Positions 23,401-37,300 of a stretch of DNA of 64,000 nt are shown one piece after another (position 1 is the stretch's first letter; each line of letters begins with the position of its first letter). Below the pieces are notes generated by a model. It did not search any database. It had not been told where the DNA came from and worked only from the letters and a program-made list of their open reading frames with translations. Source of the DNA: Cylicocyclus nassatus (taxonomy: Eukaryota > Nematoda > Chromadorea > Rhabditida > Strongylidae); assembly GCA_958299035.1 (NCBI GenBank), contig CATQJL010000079.1, positions 372,001-436,000 of the forward strand. Direction: 5' to 3'. Both the position numbers and the translations under genes were made by a program.

Positions 23401-26400
23401 TTGATGCTACAGTTCGTGTGTTGCTTTCCGAATTCGCTGGCAAACGATGGTAAACGATGCCTTTGATGCTACAGCTCGTGTGTTGCTATGCAAATTCGCT
23501 GGCAAACAATTGCCACTGATGCAACAGCTCGTGTGTGGCTGTCCGAATTCGCTGGCAAACGATGGCAAACGATGCCGTTGATGCTTGATGCAACAGCTTG
23601 TGTGGCTGTCCGAATTCGCTGGCAAACGATGGCAAACGATGCCGTTGATGCGACAGTTCGTGTGTTGCTATGCGAATTCGCTGGCAAACGATGGCAAACG
23701 ATGCCTTTGATGCTACAGTTCGTGTGTTGCTTTAAGAATCCGCTGGCAAACGATGGTAAACAATGCCTTTGATGCAACAGCTCGCGTGTAGGGGTCCGAA
23801 TTCGCTGGCAAACGATGGTAAACGATGCCTTTGATGCCACAGCTCGTGTGTGGCTGTCCGAATTCGCTGGCAAACAATGGCAAACGATGCCGTTGATGCT
23901 ACAGTTCGTGTGCTGCTTTAAGAATCCGCTGGCAAACGATGGTAAACGATGCCTTTGATGCAACAGCTCGTGTGTGGTTGTCCGAATTCGCTGGCAAACG
24001 ATGGCAAACGATGCCGTTGATGCTACAGTTCGTGTGTTGCTTTCCGAATTCGCTGGCAAACGATGGTAAACGATGCCTTTGATGCTACAGCTCGTGTGCT
24101 GCTGTCCGAATTCGCTGGCAAACGATTGCCACTGATGCAACAGCTCGTGTGTGGCTGTCCGAATTCGCTGGCAAACAATGGCAAACGATGCCGTTGATGC
24201 TACAGTTCGTGTGCTGCTTTTGGAATTCGCTGGCAAACGATGGTAAACGATGCCTTTGATGCTACAGCTCGTGTGTTGTTATGCAAATTCGCTGGCAAAC
24301 AATTGCCACTGATGCAACAGCTCGTGTGTGGCTGTCCGAATTCGCTGGCAAACAATGGCAAACGATGCCGTTGATGCTACAGCTCGTGTGCTGCTGTCCG
24401 AATTCGCTGGCAAACAATTGCTACTGATGCAACAGCTCGTGTGTGGCTGTCCTAATTCGCTGTCAAACAATGGCAAACGATGCCGTTGATGCTAAAGTTC
24501 GTGTGTTGCTTTAAGAATCCGCTGGCAAACGATGGTAAACGATGCATTTGATGCTAAAGTTCGTGTGTTGCTTTAAGAATCCGCTGGCAAACGATGGTAA
24601 ACGATGCCTTTGATGCAACAGCTCGTGTGTGGCTGTCCGAATTCGCTGGCAAACGATGGCAAACGATGCCGTTGATGCTACAGTTCGTGTGATGCTATGC
24701 GAATTCGCTGGCAAACGATGGCACACGATGCCTTTGATGCTACAGCTCGTGTGTTGTTATGCAAATTCGCTGGCAAACAATTGCCACTGATGCAACAGCT
24801 CGTGTGTGGCTGTCCGAATTCGCTGGCAAACGATGGCAAACGATGCCGTTGATGCTACAGTTCGTGTGTTGCTATGCGAATCCGCTGGCAAACGATGGCA
24901 AACGATGCCGTTGATGCTACAGTTCGTGTGTTGCTTTCCGAATTCGCTGGCAAACGATGGTAAACGATGCCTTTGATGCCACAGCTCGTGTGTAGCGGTG
25001 CGAGTACGCTGACAAACGATGGCAAACGATGCCTTTGATGCTACAGCTCGTGTGTTGTTATGCAAATTCGCTGGCAAACAATTGCCACTGATGCAACAGC
25101 TCGTGTGTGGCTGTCCGAATTCGCTGGCAAACAATGGCAAACGATGCCGTGGATGCTACAGTTCGTGTGCTGCTTTTGGAGTTCGCTGGCAAACGATGGT
25201 AAACGATGCCTTTGATGCTACAGCTCGTGTGCTGCTGTCCGAATTCGCTGGCAAACAATTGCTACTGATGCAACAGCTCGTGTGTGGCTGTCCTAATTCG
25301 CTGGCAAACAATGGCAAACGATGCCGTTGATGCTACAGTTTGTGTGCTGCTTTCGGAATTCGCTGGCAAACGATGGTAAACGATGCCTTTGATGCTACAG
25401 CTCGTGTGCTGCTGTCCGAATTCGCTGGCAAACAATTGCCACTGATGCAACAGCTTGTGTGGCTGTCCGAATTCGCTGGCAAACAATGGCAAACGATGCC
25501 GTTGATGCTACAGTTCGTGTGTTGCTATGCGAATTCGCTGGCAAACGATGGCAAACGATGCCGTTGATGCTACAGCTCGTGTGTAGGGGTGCGACTACGC
25601 TGGCAAACGATGGCAAACGATGCCGTTGATGCTACAGTTCGTGTGTTGCTATGCGAATTCGCTGGCAAACAATTGCCACTGATGCAGCAGCTCGTGTGTG
25701 GCTGTCCGAATTTGCTGGCAAACGATGGCAAACGATGCCGTTGATGCTACAGCTCGCGTGTAGAGGTGCGACTACGCTGGCAAACGATGGCAAACGATGC
25801 CGTTGATGCTACAGTTCGTGTGTTGCTATGCGAATTCGCTGGCAAACGATGGCACACGATGCCTTTGATGCTAAAGTTCGTGTGTTGCTTTAAGAATCCG
25901 CTGGCAAACGATTGTAAACGATGCCTTTGATGCAACAGCTCGTGTGTGGCTGTCCGAATTCGCTGGCAAACGATGGCAAACGATGCCGTTGATGCTACAG
26001 TTCGTGTGTTGCTATGCGAATTCGCTGGCAAACGATGGCACACGATGCCTTTGATGCTACAGCTCGTGTGTTGTTATGCAAATTCGCTGGCAAACAATTG
26101 CCACTGATGCAACAGCTCGTGTGTGGCTGTCCGAATTCGCTGGCAAACGATGGCAAACGATGCCGTTGATGCTACAGTTCGTGTGTTGCTTTCCGAGTTC
26201 GCTGGCAAACGATGGTAAACGATGCCTTTGATGCCACAGCTCGTGTGTAGCGGTGCGAGTACGCTGACAAACGATGGCAAACGATGCCTTTGATGCTACA
26301 GCTCGTGTGTTGTTATGCAAATTCGCTGGCAAACAATTGCCACTGATGCAACAGCTCGTGTGTGGCTGTCCGAATTCGCTGGCAAACAATGGCAAACGAT

Positions 26401-29400
26401 GCCGTGGATGCTACAGTTCGTGTGCTGCTTTTGGAATTCGCTGGCAAACGATGGTAAACGATGCCTTTGATGCTACAGCTCGTGTGCTGCTGTCCGAATT
26501 CGCTGGCAAACAATTGCTACTGATGCAACAGCTCGTGTGTGGCTGTCCTAATTCGCTGGCAAACAATGGCAAACGATGCCGTTGATGCTACAGTTCGTGT
26601 GCTGCTTTAAGAATCCGCTGGCAAACGATGGTAAACGATGCCTTTGATGCAACAGCTCGTGTGTGGTTGTCCGAATTCGCTGGCAAACGATGGCAAACGA
26701 TGCCGTTGATGCTACAGTTCGTGTGTTGCTTTCCGAATTCGCTGGCAAACGATGGTAAACGATGCCTTTGATGCTACAGCTCGTGTGCTGCTGTCCGAAT
26801 TCGCTGGCAAACGATTGCCACTGATGCAACAGCTCGTGTGTGGCTGTCCGAATTCGCTGGCAAACAATGGCAAACGATGCCGTTGATGCTACAGTTCGTG
26901 TGCTGCTTTTGGAATTCGCTGGCAAACGATGGTAAACGATGCCTCTGATGCTACAGCTCGTGTGTTGTTATGCAAATTCGCTGGCAAACAATTGCCACTG
27001 ATGCAACAGCTCGTGTGTGGCTGTCCGAATTCGCTGGCAAACAATGGCAAACGATGCCGTTGATGCTACAGCTCGTGTGCTGCTGTCCGAATTCGCTGGC
27101 AAACAATTGCTACTGATGCAACAGCTCGTGTGTGGCTGTCCTAATTCGCTGTCAAACAATGGCAAACGATGCCGTTGATGCTAAAGTTCGTGTGTTGCTT
27201 TAAGAATCCGCTGGCAAACGATGGTAAACGATGCATTTGATGCTAAAGTTCGTGTGTTGCTTTAAGAATCCGCTGGCAAACGATGGTAAACGATGCCTTT
27301 GATGCAACAGCTCGTGTGTGGCTGTCCGAATTCGCTGGCAAACGATGGCAAACGATGCCGTTGATGCTACAGTTCGTGTGTTGCTTTCCGAGTTCGCTGG
27401 CAAACGATGGTAAACGATGCCTTTGATGCCACAGCTCGTGTGTAGCGGTGCGAGTACGCTGACAAACGATGGCAAACGATGCCTTTGATGCTACAGCTCG
27501 TGTGTTGTTATGCAAATTCGCTGGCAAACAATTGCCACTGATGCAACAGCTCGTGTGTGGCTGTCCGAATTCGCTGGCAAACAATGGCAAACGATGCCGT
27601 GGATGCTACAGTTCGTGTGCTGCTTTTGGAATTCGCTGGCAAACGATGGTAAACGATGCCTTTGATGCTACAGCTCGTGTGCTGCTGTCCGAATTCGCTG
27701 GCAAACAATTGCTACTGATGCAACAGCTCGTGTGTGGCTGTCCTAATTCGCTGGCAAACAATGGCAAACGATGCCGTTGATGCTACAGTTCGTGTGCTGC
27801 TTTCGGAATTCGCTGGCAAACAATGGCAAACGATGCCGTTGTTGCTACAGTTCGTGTGCTGCTGTCCGAATTCGCTGGCAAACAATTGCCACTGATGCAA
27901 CAGCTTGTGTGGCTGTCCGAATTCGCTGGCAAACAATGGCAAACGATGCCGTTGATGCTACAGTTCGTGTGTTGCTATGCGAATTCGCTGGCAAGCGATG
28001 GCAAACGATGCCTTTGATGCAACAGCTCGTTGTGGCTGTCCGAATTCGCTGGCAAACGATGGCAAACGATGCCGTTGATGCTACAGTTCGTGTGTTGCTA
28101 TGCGAATTCGCTGGCAAACAATTGCCACTGATGCAGCAGCTCGTGTGTGGCTGTCCGAATTTGCTGGCAAACGATGGCAAACGATGCCGTTGATGCTACA
28201 GCACGCGTGTAGGGGTGCGACTACGCTGGCAAACGATGGCAAACGATGCCGTTGATGCTACAGTTCGTGTGTTGCTATGCGAATTCGCTGGCAAACGATG
28301 GCACACGATGCCTTTGATGCTAAAGTTCGTGTGTTGCTTTAAGAATCCGCTGGCAAACGATTGTAAACGATGCCTTTGATGCAACAGCTCGTGTGTGGCT
28401 GTCCGAATTCGCTGGCAAACGATGGCAAACGATGCCGTTGATGCTACAGTTCGTGTGTTGCTATGCGAATTCGCTGGCAAACGATGGCACACGATGCCTT
28501 TGATGCTACAGCTCGTGTGTTGTTATGCAAATTCGCTGGCAAACAATTGCCACTGATGCAACAGCTCGTGTGTGGCTGTCCGAATTCGCTGGCAAACGAT
28601 GGCAAACGATGCCGTTGATGCTACAGTTCGTGTGTTGCTATGCGAATTCGCTGGCAAACGATGGCAAACGATGCCGTTGATGCTACAGCTCGCGTGTAGG
28701 GGTGCTACGCTGGCAAACGATGGCAAACGATGCCGTTGATGCTACAGTTTGTGTGCTGCTTTCGGAATTCGCTGGCAAACGATGGTAAACGATGCCTTTG
28801 ATGCTACAGCTCGTGTGCTGCTGTCCGAATTCGCTGGCAAACAATTGCCACTGATGCAACAGCTTGTGTGGCTGTCCGAATTCGCTGGCAAACAATGGCA
28901 AACGATGCCGTTGATGCTACAGTTCGTGTGTTGCTATGCGAATTCGCTGGCAAACGATGGCAAACGATGCCGTTGATGCTACAGCTCGTGTGTAGGGGTG
29001 CGACTACGCTGGCAAACGATGGCAAACGATGCCGTTGATGCTACAGTTCGTATGTTGCTATGCGAATTCGCTGGCAAACAATTGCCACTGATGCAGCAGC
29101 TCGTGTGTGGCTGTCCGAATTTGCTGGCAAACGATGGCAAACGATGCGTTGATGCTACAGCTCGCGTGTAGAGGTGCGACTACGCTGGCAAACGATGGCA
29201 AACGATGCCGTTGATGCTACAGTTCGTGTGTTGCTATGCGAATTCGCTGGCAAACGATGGCACACGATGCCTTTGATGCTAAAGTTCGTGTGTTGCTTTA
29301 AGAATCCGCTGGCAAACGATTGTAAACGATGCCTTTGATGCAACAGCTCGTGTGTGGCTGTCCGAATTCGCTGGCAAACGATGGCAAACGATGCCTTTGA

Positions 29401-32400
29401 TGCTACAGCTCGTGTGTTGTTATGCAAATTCGCTGGCAAACAATTGCCACTGACGCAACAGCTCGTGTGTGGCTGTCCGAATTCGCTGGCAAACGATGGC
29501 AAACGATGCCGTTGATGCTACAGTTCGTGTGTTGCTTTCCGAATTCGCTGGCAAACGATGGTAAACGATGCCTTTGATGCCACAGCTCGTGTGTAGCGGT
29601 GCGAGTACGCTGACAAACGATGGCAAACGATGCCTTTGATGCTACAGCTCGTGTGTTGTTATGCAAATTCGCTGGCAAACAATTGCCACTGATGCAACAG
29701 CTCGTGTGTGGCTGTCCGAATTCGCTGGCAAACAATGGCAAACGATACCGTGAATGCTACAGTTCGTGTGCTGCTTTTGGAGTTCGCTGGCAAACGATGG
29801 TAAACGATGCCTTTGATGCTACAGCTCGTGTGCTGCTGTCCAAATTCGCTGGCAAACAATTGCTACTGATGCAACAGCTCGTGTGTGGCTGTCCTAATTC
29901 GCTGGCAAACAATGGCAAACGATGCCGTTGATGCTACAGTTCGTGTGCTGCTTTCGGAATTCGCTGGCAAACGATGGTAAACGATGCCTTTGATGCTACA
30001 GCTCGTGTGCTGCTGTCCGAATTCGCTGGCAAACAATTGCTACTGATGCAACAGCTCGTGTGTGGCTGTCCTAATTCGCTGGCAAACAATGGCAAACGAT
30101 GCCGTTGATGCTACAGTTTGTGTGCTGCTTTCGGAATTCGCTGGCAAACGATGGTAAACGATGCCTTTGATGCTACAGCTCGTGTGCTGCTGTCCGAATT
30201 CGCTGGCAAACAATTGCCACTGATGCAACAGCTTGTGTGGCTGTCCGAATTCGCTGGCAAACAATGGCAAACGATGCCGTTGATGCTACAGTTCGTGTGT
30301 TGCTATGCGAATTCGCTGGCAAACGATGGCAAACGATGCCGTTGATGCTACAGCTCGTGTGTAGGGGTGCGACTACGCTGGCAAACGATGGCAAACGATG
30401 CCGTTGATGCTACAGTTCGTGTGTTGCTATGCGAATTCGCTGGCAAACGATGGCACACGATGCCTTTGATGCTAAAGTTCGTGTGTTGCTTTAAGAATCC
30501 ACTGGCAAACGATTGTAAACGATGCCTTTGATGCAACAGCTCGTGTGTGGCTGTCCGAATTCGCTGGCAAACGATGGCAAACGATGCCGTTGATGCTACA
30601 GTTCGTGTGTTGCTATGCGAATTCGCTGGCAAACGATGGCACACGATGCCTTTGATGCTACAGCTCGTGTGTTGTTATGCAAATTCGCTGGCAAACAATT
30701 GCCACTGATGCAACAGCTCGTGTGTGGCTGTCCGAATTCGCTGGCAAACGATGGCAAACGATGCCGTTGATGCTACAGTTCGTGTGTTGCTTTCCGAATT
30801 CGCTGGCAAACGATGGTAAACGATGCCTTTGATGCCACAGCTCGTGTGTAGCGGTGCGAGTACGCAGACAAACGATGGCAAACGATGCCTTTGATGCTAC
30901 AGCTCGTGTGTTGTTATGCAAATTCGCTGGCAAACAATTGCCACTGATGCAACAGCTCGTGTGTGGCTGTCCGAATTCGCTGGCAAACAATGGCAAACGA
31001 TGCCGTTGATGCTACAGCTCGCGTGTAGAGGTGCGACTACGCTGGCAAACGATGGCAAACGATGCCGTTGATGCTACAGTTCGTGTGTTGCTATGCGAAT
31101 TCGCTGGCAAACGATGGCACACGATGCCTTTGATGCTAAAGTTCGTGTGTTGCTTTAAGAATCCGCTGGCAAACGATTGTAAACGATGCCTTTGATGCAA
31201 CAGCTCGTGTGTGGCTGTCCGAATTCGCTGGCAAACGATGGCAAACGATGCCGTTGATGCTACAGTTCGTGTGTTGCTTTCCGAATTCGCTGGCAAACGA
31301 TGGTAAACGATGCCTTTGATGCCACAGCTCGTGTGTAGCGGTGCGAGTACGCTGACAAACGATGGCAAACGATGCCTTTGATGCTACAGCTCGTGTGTTG
31401 TTATGCAAATTCGCTGGCAAACAATTGCCACTGATGCAACAGCTCGTGTGTGGCTGTCCGAATTCGCTGGCAAACAATGGCAAACGATGCCGTGAATGCT
31501 ACAGTTCGTGTGCTGCTTTTGGAGTTCGCTGGCAAACGATGGTAAACGATGCCTTTGATGCTACAGCTCGTGTGCTGCTGTCCAAATTCGCTGGCAAACA
31601 ATTGCTACTGATGCAACAGCTCGTGTGTGGCTGTCCTAATTCGCTGGCAAACAATGGCAAACGATGCCGTTGATGCTACAGTTCGTGTGCTGCTTTCGGA
31701 ATTCGCTGGCAAACGATGGTAAACGATGCCTTTGATGCTACAGCTCGTGTGCTGCTGTCCGAATTCGCTGGCAAACAATTGCTACTGATGCAACAGCTCG
31801 TGTGTGGCTGTCCTAATTCGCTGGCAAACAATGGCAAACGATGCCGTTGATGCTACAGTTTGTGTGCTGCTTTCGGAATTCGCTGGCAAACGATGGTAAA
31901 CGATGCCTTTGATGCTACAGCTCGTGTGCTGCTGTCCGAATTCGCTGGCAAACAATTGCCACTGATGCAACAGCTTGTGTGGCTGTCCGAATTCGCTGGC
32001 AAACAATGGCAAACGATGCCGTTGATGCTACAGTTCGTGTGTTGCTATGCGAATTCGCTGGCAAACGATGGCAAACGATGCCGTTGATGCTACAGCTCGT
32101 GTGTAGGGGTGCGACTACGCTGGCAAACGATGGCAAACGATGCCGTTGATGCTACAGTTCGTGTGTTGCTATGCGAATTCGCTGGCAAACGATGGCACAC
32201 GATGCCTTTGATGCTAAAGTTCGTGTGTTGCTTTAAGAATCCACTGGCAAACGATTGTAAACGATGCCTTTGATGCAACAGCTCGTGTGTGGCTGTCCGA
32301 ATTCGCTGGCAAACGATGGCAAACGATGCCGTTGATGCTACAGTTCGTGTGTTGCTATGCGAATTCGCTGGCAAACGATGGCACACGATGCCTTTGATGC

Positions 32401-35400
32401 TACAGCTCGTGTGTTGTTATGCAAATTCGCTGGCAAACAATTGCCACTGATGCAACAGCTCGTGTGTGGCTGTCCGAATTCGCTGGCAAACGATGGCAAA
32501 CGATGCCGTTGATGCTACAGTTCGTGTGTTGCTTTCCGAATTCGCTGGCAAACGATGGTAAACGATGCCTTTGATGCCACAGCTCGTGTGTAGCGGTGCG
32601 AGTACGCTGACAAACGATGGCAAACGATGCCTTTGATGCTACAGCTCGTGTGTTGTTATGCAAATTCGCTGGCAAACAATTGCCACTGATGCAACAGCTC
32701 GTGTGTGGCTGTCCGAATTCGCTGGCAAACAATGGCAAACGATGCCGTTGATGCTACAGCTCGCGTGTAGAGGTGCGACTACGCTGGCAAACGATGGCAA
32801 ACGATGCCGTTGATGCTACAGTTCGTGTGTTGCTATGCGAATTCGCTGGCAAACGATGGCACACGATGCCTTTGATGCTAAAGTTCGTGTGTTGCTTTAA
32901 GTATCCGCTGGCAAACGATTGTAAACGATGCCTTTGATGCAACAGCTCGTGTGTGGCTGTCCGAATTCGCTGGCAAACGATGGCAAACGATGCCGTTGAT
33001 GCTACAGTTCGTGTGTTGCTATGCGAATTTGCTGGCAAACGATGGCACACGATGCCTTTGATGCTACAGCTCGTGTGTTGTTATGCAAATTCGCTGGCAA
33101 ACAATTGCCACTGATGCAACAGCTCGTGTGTGGCTGTCCGAATTCGCTGGCAAACGATGGCAAACGATGCCGTTGATGCTACAGTTCGTGTGTTGCTTTC
33201 CGAATTCGCTGGCAAACGATGGTAAACGATGCCTTTGATGCCACAGCTCGTGTGTAGCGGTGCGAGTACGCTGACAAACGATGGCAAACGATGCCTTTGA
33301 TGCTACAGCTCGTGTGTTGTTATGCAAATTCGCTGGCAAACAATTGCCACTGATGCAACAGCTCGTGTGTGGCTGTCCGAATTCGCTGGCAAACAATGGC
33401 AAACGATGCCGTGAATGCTACAGTTCGTGTGCTGCTTTTGGAGTTTGCTGGCAAACGATGGTAAACGATGCCTTTGATGCTACAGCTCGTGTGCTGCTGT
33501 CCGAATTCGCTGGCAAACAATTGCTACTGATGCAACAGCTCGTGTGTGGCTGTCCTAATTCGCTGGCAAACAATGGCAAACGATGCCGTTGATGCTACAG
33601 TTCGTGTGCTGCTTTCGGAATTCGCTGGCAAACGATGGTAAACGATGCCTTTGATGCTACAGCTCGTGTGCTGCTGTCCGAATTCGCTGGCAAACAATTG
33701 CTACTGATGCAACAGCTCGTGTGTGGCTGTCCTAATTCGCTGGCAAACAATGGCAAACGATGCCGTTGATGCTACAGTTTGTGTGCTGCTTTCGGAATTC
33801 GCTGGCAAACGATGGTAAACGATGCCTTTGATGCTACAGCTCGTGTGCTGCTGTCCGAATTCGCTGGCAAACAATTGCCACTGATGCAACAGCTTGTGTG
33901 GCTGTCCGAATTCGCTGGCAAACAATGGCAAACGATGCCGTTGATGCTACAGTTCGTGTGTTGCTATGCGAATTCGCTGGCAAACGATGGCAAACGATGC
34001 CGTTGATGCTACAGCTCGCGTGTAGAGGTGCGACTACGCTGGCAAACGATGGCAAACGATGCCGTTGATGCTACAGTTCGTGTGTTGCTATGCGAATTCG
34101 CTGGCAAACGATGGCACACGATGCCTTTGATGCTACAGTTCGTGTGTTGCTATGCGAATTCGCTGGCAAACGATGGCACACGATGCCTTTGATGCTACAG
34201 CTCGTGTGTTGTTATGCAAATTCGCTGGCAAACAATTGCCACTGATGCAACAGCTCGTGTGTGGCTGTCCGAATTCGCTGGCAAACGATGGCAAACGATG
34301 CCGTTGATGCTACAGTTCGTGTGTTGCTTTCCGAATTCGCTGGCAAACGATGGTAAACGATGCCTTTGATGCCACAGCTCGTGTGTAGCGGTGCGAGTAC
34401 GCTGACAAACGATGGCAAACGATGCCTTTGATGCTACAGCTCGTGTGTTGTTATGCAAATTCGCTGGCAAACAATTGCCACTGATGCAACAGCTCGTGTG
34501 TGGCTGTCCGAATTCGCTGGCAAACAATGGCAAACGATGCCGTGAATGCTACAGTTCGTGTGCTGCTTTTGGAGTTTGCTGGCAAACGATGGTAAACGAT
34601 GCCTTTGATGCTACAGCTCGTGTGCTGCTGTCCGAATTCGCTGGCAAACAATTGCTACTGATGCAACAGCTCGTGTGTGGCTGTCCTAATTCGCTGGCAA
34701 ACAATGGCAAACGATGCCGTTGATGCTACAGTTCGTGTGCTGCTTTCGGAATTCGCTGGCAAACGATGGTAAACGATGCCTTTGATGCTACAGCTCGTGT
34801 GCTGCTGTCCGAATTCGCTGGCAAACAATTGCTACTGATGCAACAGCTCGTGTGTGGCTGTCCTAATTCGCTGGCAAACAATGGCAAACGATGCCGTTGA
34901 TGCTACAGTTTGTGTGCTGCTTTCGGAATTCGCTGGCAAACGATGGTAAACGATGCCTTTGATGCTACAGCTCGTGTGCTGCTGTCCGAATTCGCTGGCA
35001 AACAATTGCCACTGATGCAACAGCTTGTGTGGCTGTCCGAATTCGCTGGCAAACAATGGCAAACGATGCCGTTGATGCTACAGTTCGTGTGTTGCTATGC
35101 GAATTCGCTGGCAAACGATGGCAAACGATGCCGTTGATGCTACAGCTCGCGTGTAGAGGTGCGACTACGCTGGCAAACGATGGCAAACGATGCCGTTGAT
35201 GCTACAGTTCGTGTGTTGCTATGCGAATTCGCTGGCAAACGATGGCACACGATGCCTTTGATGCTAAAGTTCGTGTGTTGCTTTAAGAATCCGCTGGCAA
35301 ACGATTGTAAACGATGCCTTTGATGCAACAGCTCGTGTGTGGCTGTCCGAATTCGCTGGCAAACGATGGCAAACGATGCCGTTGATGCTACAGTTCGTGT

Positions 35401-37300
35401 GTTGCTATGCGAATTCGCTGGCAAACGATGGCACACGATGCCTTTGATGCTACAGCTCGTGTGTTGTTATGCAAATTCGCTGGCAAACAATTGCCACTGA
35501 TGCAACAGCTCGTGTGTGGCTGTCCGAATTCGCTGGCAAACGATGGCAAACGATGCCGTTGATGCTACAGTTCGTGTGTTGCTTTCCGAATTCGCTGGCA
35601 AACGATGGTAAACGATGCCTTTGATGCCACAGCTCGTGTGTAGCGGTGCGAGTACGCTGACAAACGATGGCAAACGATGCCTTTGATGCTACAGCTCGTG
35701 TGTTGTTATGCAAATTCGCTGGCAAACAATTGCCACTGATGCAACAGCTCGTGTGTGGCTGTCCGAATTCGCTGGCAAACAATGGCAAACGATGCCGTGA
35801 ATGCTACAGTTCGTGTGCTGCTTTTGGAGTTCGCTGGCAAACGATGGTAAACGATGCCTTTGATGCTACAGCTCGTGTGCTGCTGTCCGAATTCGCTGGC
35901 AAACAATTGCTACTGATGCAACAGCTCGTGTGTGGCTGTCCTAATTCGCTGGCAAACAATGGCAAACGATGCCGTTGATGCTACAGTTCGTGTGCTGCTT
36001 TCGGAATTCGCTGGCAAACGATGGTAAACGATGCCTTTGATGCTACAGCTCGTGTGCTGCTGTCCGAATTCGCTGGCAAACAATTGCTACTGATGCAACA
36101 GCTCGTGTGTGGCTGTCCTAATTCGCTGGCAAACAATGGCAAACGATGCCGTTGATGCTACAGTTTGTGTGCTGCTTTCGGAATTCGCTGGCAAACGATG
36201 GTAAACGATGCCTTTGATGCTACAGCTCGTGTGCTGCTGTCCGAATTCGCTGGCAAACAATTGCCACTGATGCAACAGCTTGTGTGGCTGTCCGAATTCG
36301 CTGGCAAACAATGGCAAACGATGCCGTTGATGCTACAGTTCGTGTGTTGCTATGCGAATTCGCTGGCAAACAATTGCCACTGATGTAGCAGCTCGTGTGT
36401 GGCTGTCCGAATTTGCTGGCAAACGATGGCAAACGATGCCGTTGATGCTACAGCTCGCGTGTAGAGGTGCGACTACGCTGGCAAACGATGGCAAACGATG
36501 CCGTTGATGCTACAGTTCGTGTGTTGCTATGCGAATTCGCTGGCAAACGATGGCACACGATGCCTTTGATGCTAAAGTTCGTGTGTTGCTTTAAGAATCC
36601 GCTGGCAAACGATTGTAAACGATGCCTTTGATGCAACAGCTCGTGTGTGGCTGTCCGAATTCGCTGGCAAACGATGGCAAACGATGCCGTTGATGCTACA
36701 GTTCGTGTGTTGCTATGCGAATTCGCTGGCAAACGATGGCACACGATGCCTTTGATGCTACAGCTCGTGTGTTGTTATGCAAATTCGCTGGCAAACAATT
36801 GCCACTGATGCAACAGCTCGTGTGTGGCTGTCCGAATTCGCTGGCAAACGATGGCAAACGATGCCGTTGATGCTACAGTTCGTGTGTTGCTTTCCGAATT
36901 CGCTGGCAAACGATGGTAAACGATGCCTTTGATGCCACAGCTCGTGTGTAGCGGTGCGAGTACGCTGACAAACGATGGCAAACGATGCCTTTGATGCTAC
37001 AGCTCGTGTGTTGTTATGCAAATTCGCTGGCAAACAATTGCCACTGATGCAACAGCTCGTGTGTGGATGTCCGAATTCGCTGGCAAACGATGGCAAACGA
37101 TGCCGTTGATGCTACAGTGTTCGTGTGTTGCTATGCGAATTCGCTGGCAAACGATGGCAAACGATGCCGTTGATGCTACAGTTCGTGTGTTGCTATGCGA
37201 ATTCGCTGGCAAACAATTGCCACTGATGCAACAGCTTGTGTGTGGCTGTCCTAATTCGCTGGCAAACAATGGCAAACGATGCCGTTGATGCTACAGTTCG
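23400..37300 (+). repeat. Array domain F: higher-order family of 1,131 to 1,919 bp
   Basis: A single-base-pair-scale marker, CCGTGAATGC, lies with GTGAATG starting at 29,750, 31,492, 33,411, 34,542 and 35,797. The spacings are 1,742, 1,919, 1,131 and 1,255 bp. Earlier copies of the same block (CCGTGGATGC with CTTTTGG cassettes) near 25,150, 26,403 and 27,598 are spaced by about 1,255 and 1,195 bp. An offset of 2,689 bp links about 24,000-24,700 to 26,690-27,400. Differences between periods are sums of monomer lengths (124 = 2 x 62; 177 = 2 x 62 + 53). Confidence 0.85.
29465..32945 (+). repeat. 1,742-bp tandem duplication within domain F
   Basis: Two adjacent blocks, about 29,465-31,206 and 31,207-32,945, match base for base over the stretches compared. 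Exceptions are ATACCGTGAATG near 29,746 against ATGCCGTGAATG near 31,488, CGCAGACAAAC near 30,866 against CGCTGACAAAC near 32,608, and TAAGAATCC near 31,159 against TAAGTATCC near 32,901. Boundaries are approximate because flanking monomers are also similar. Confidence 0.8.
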
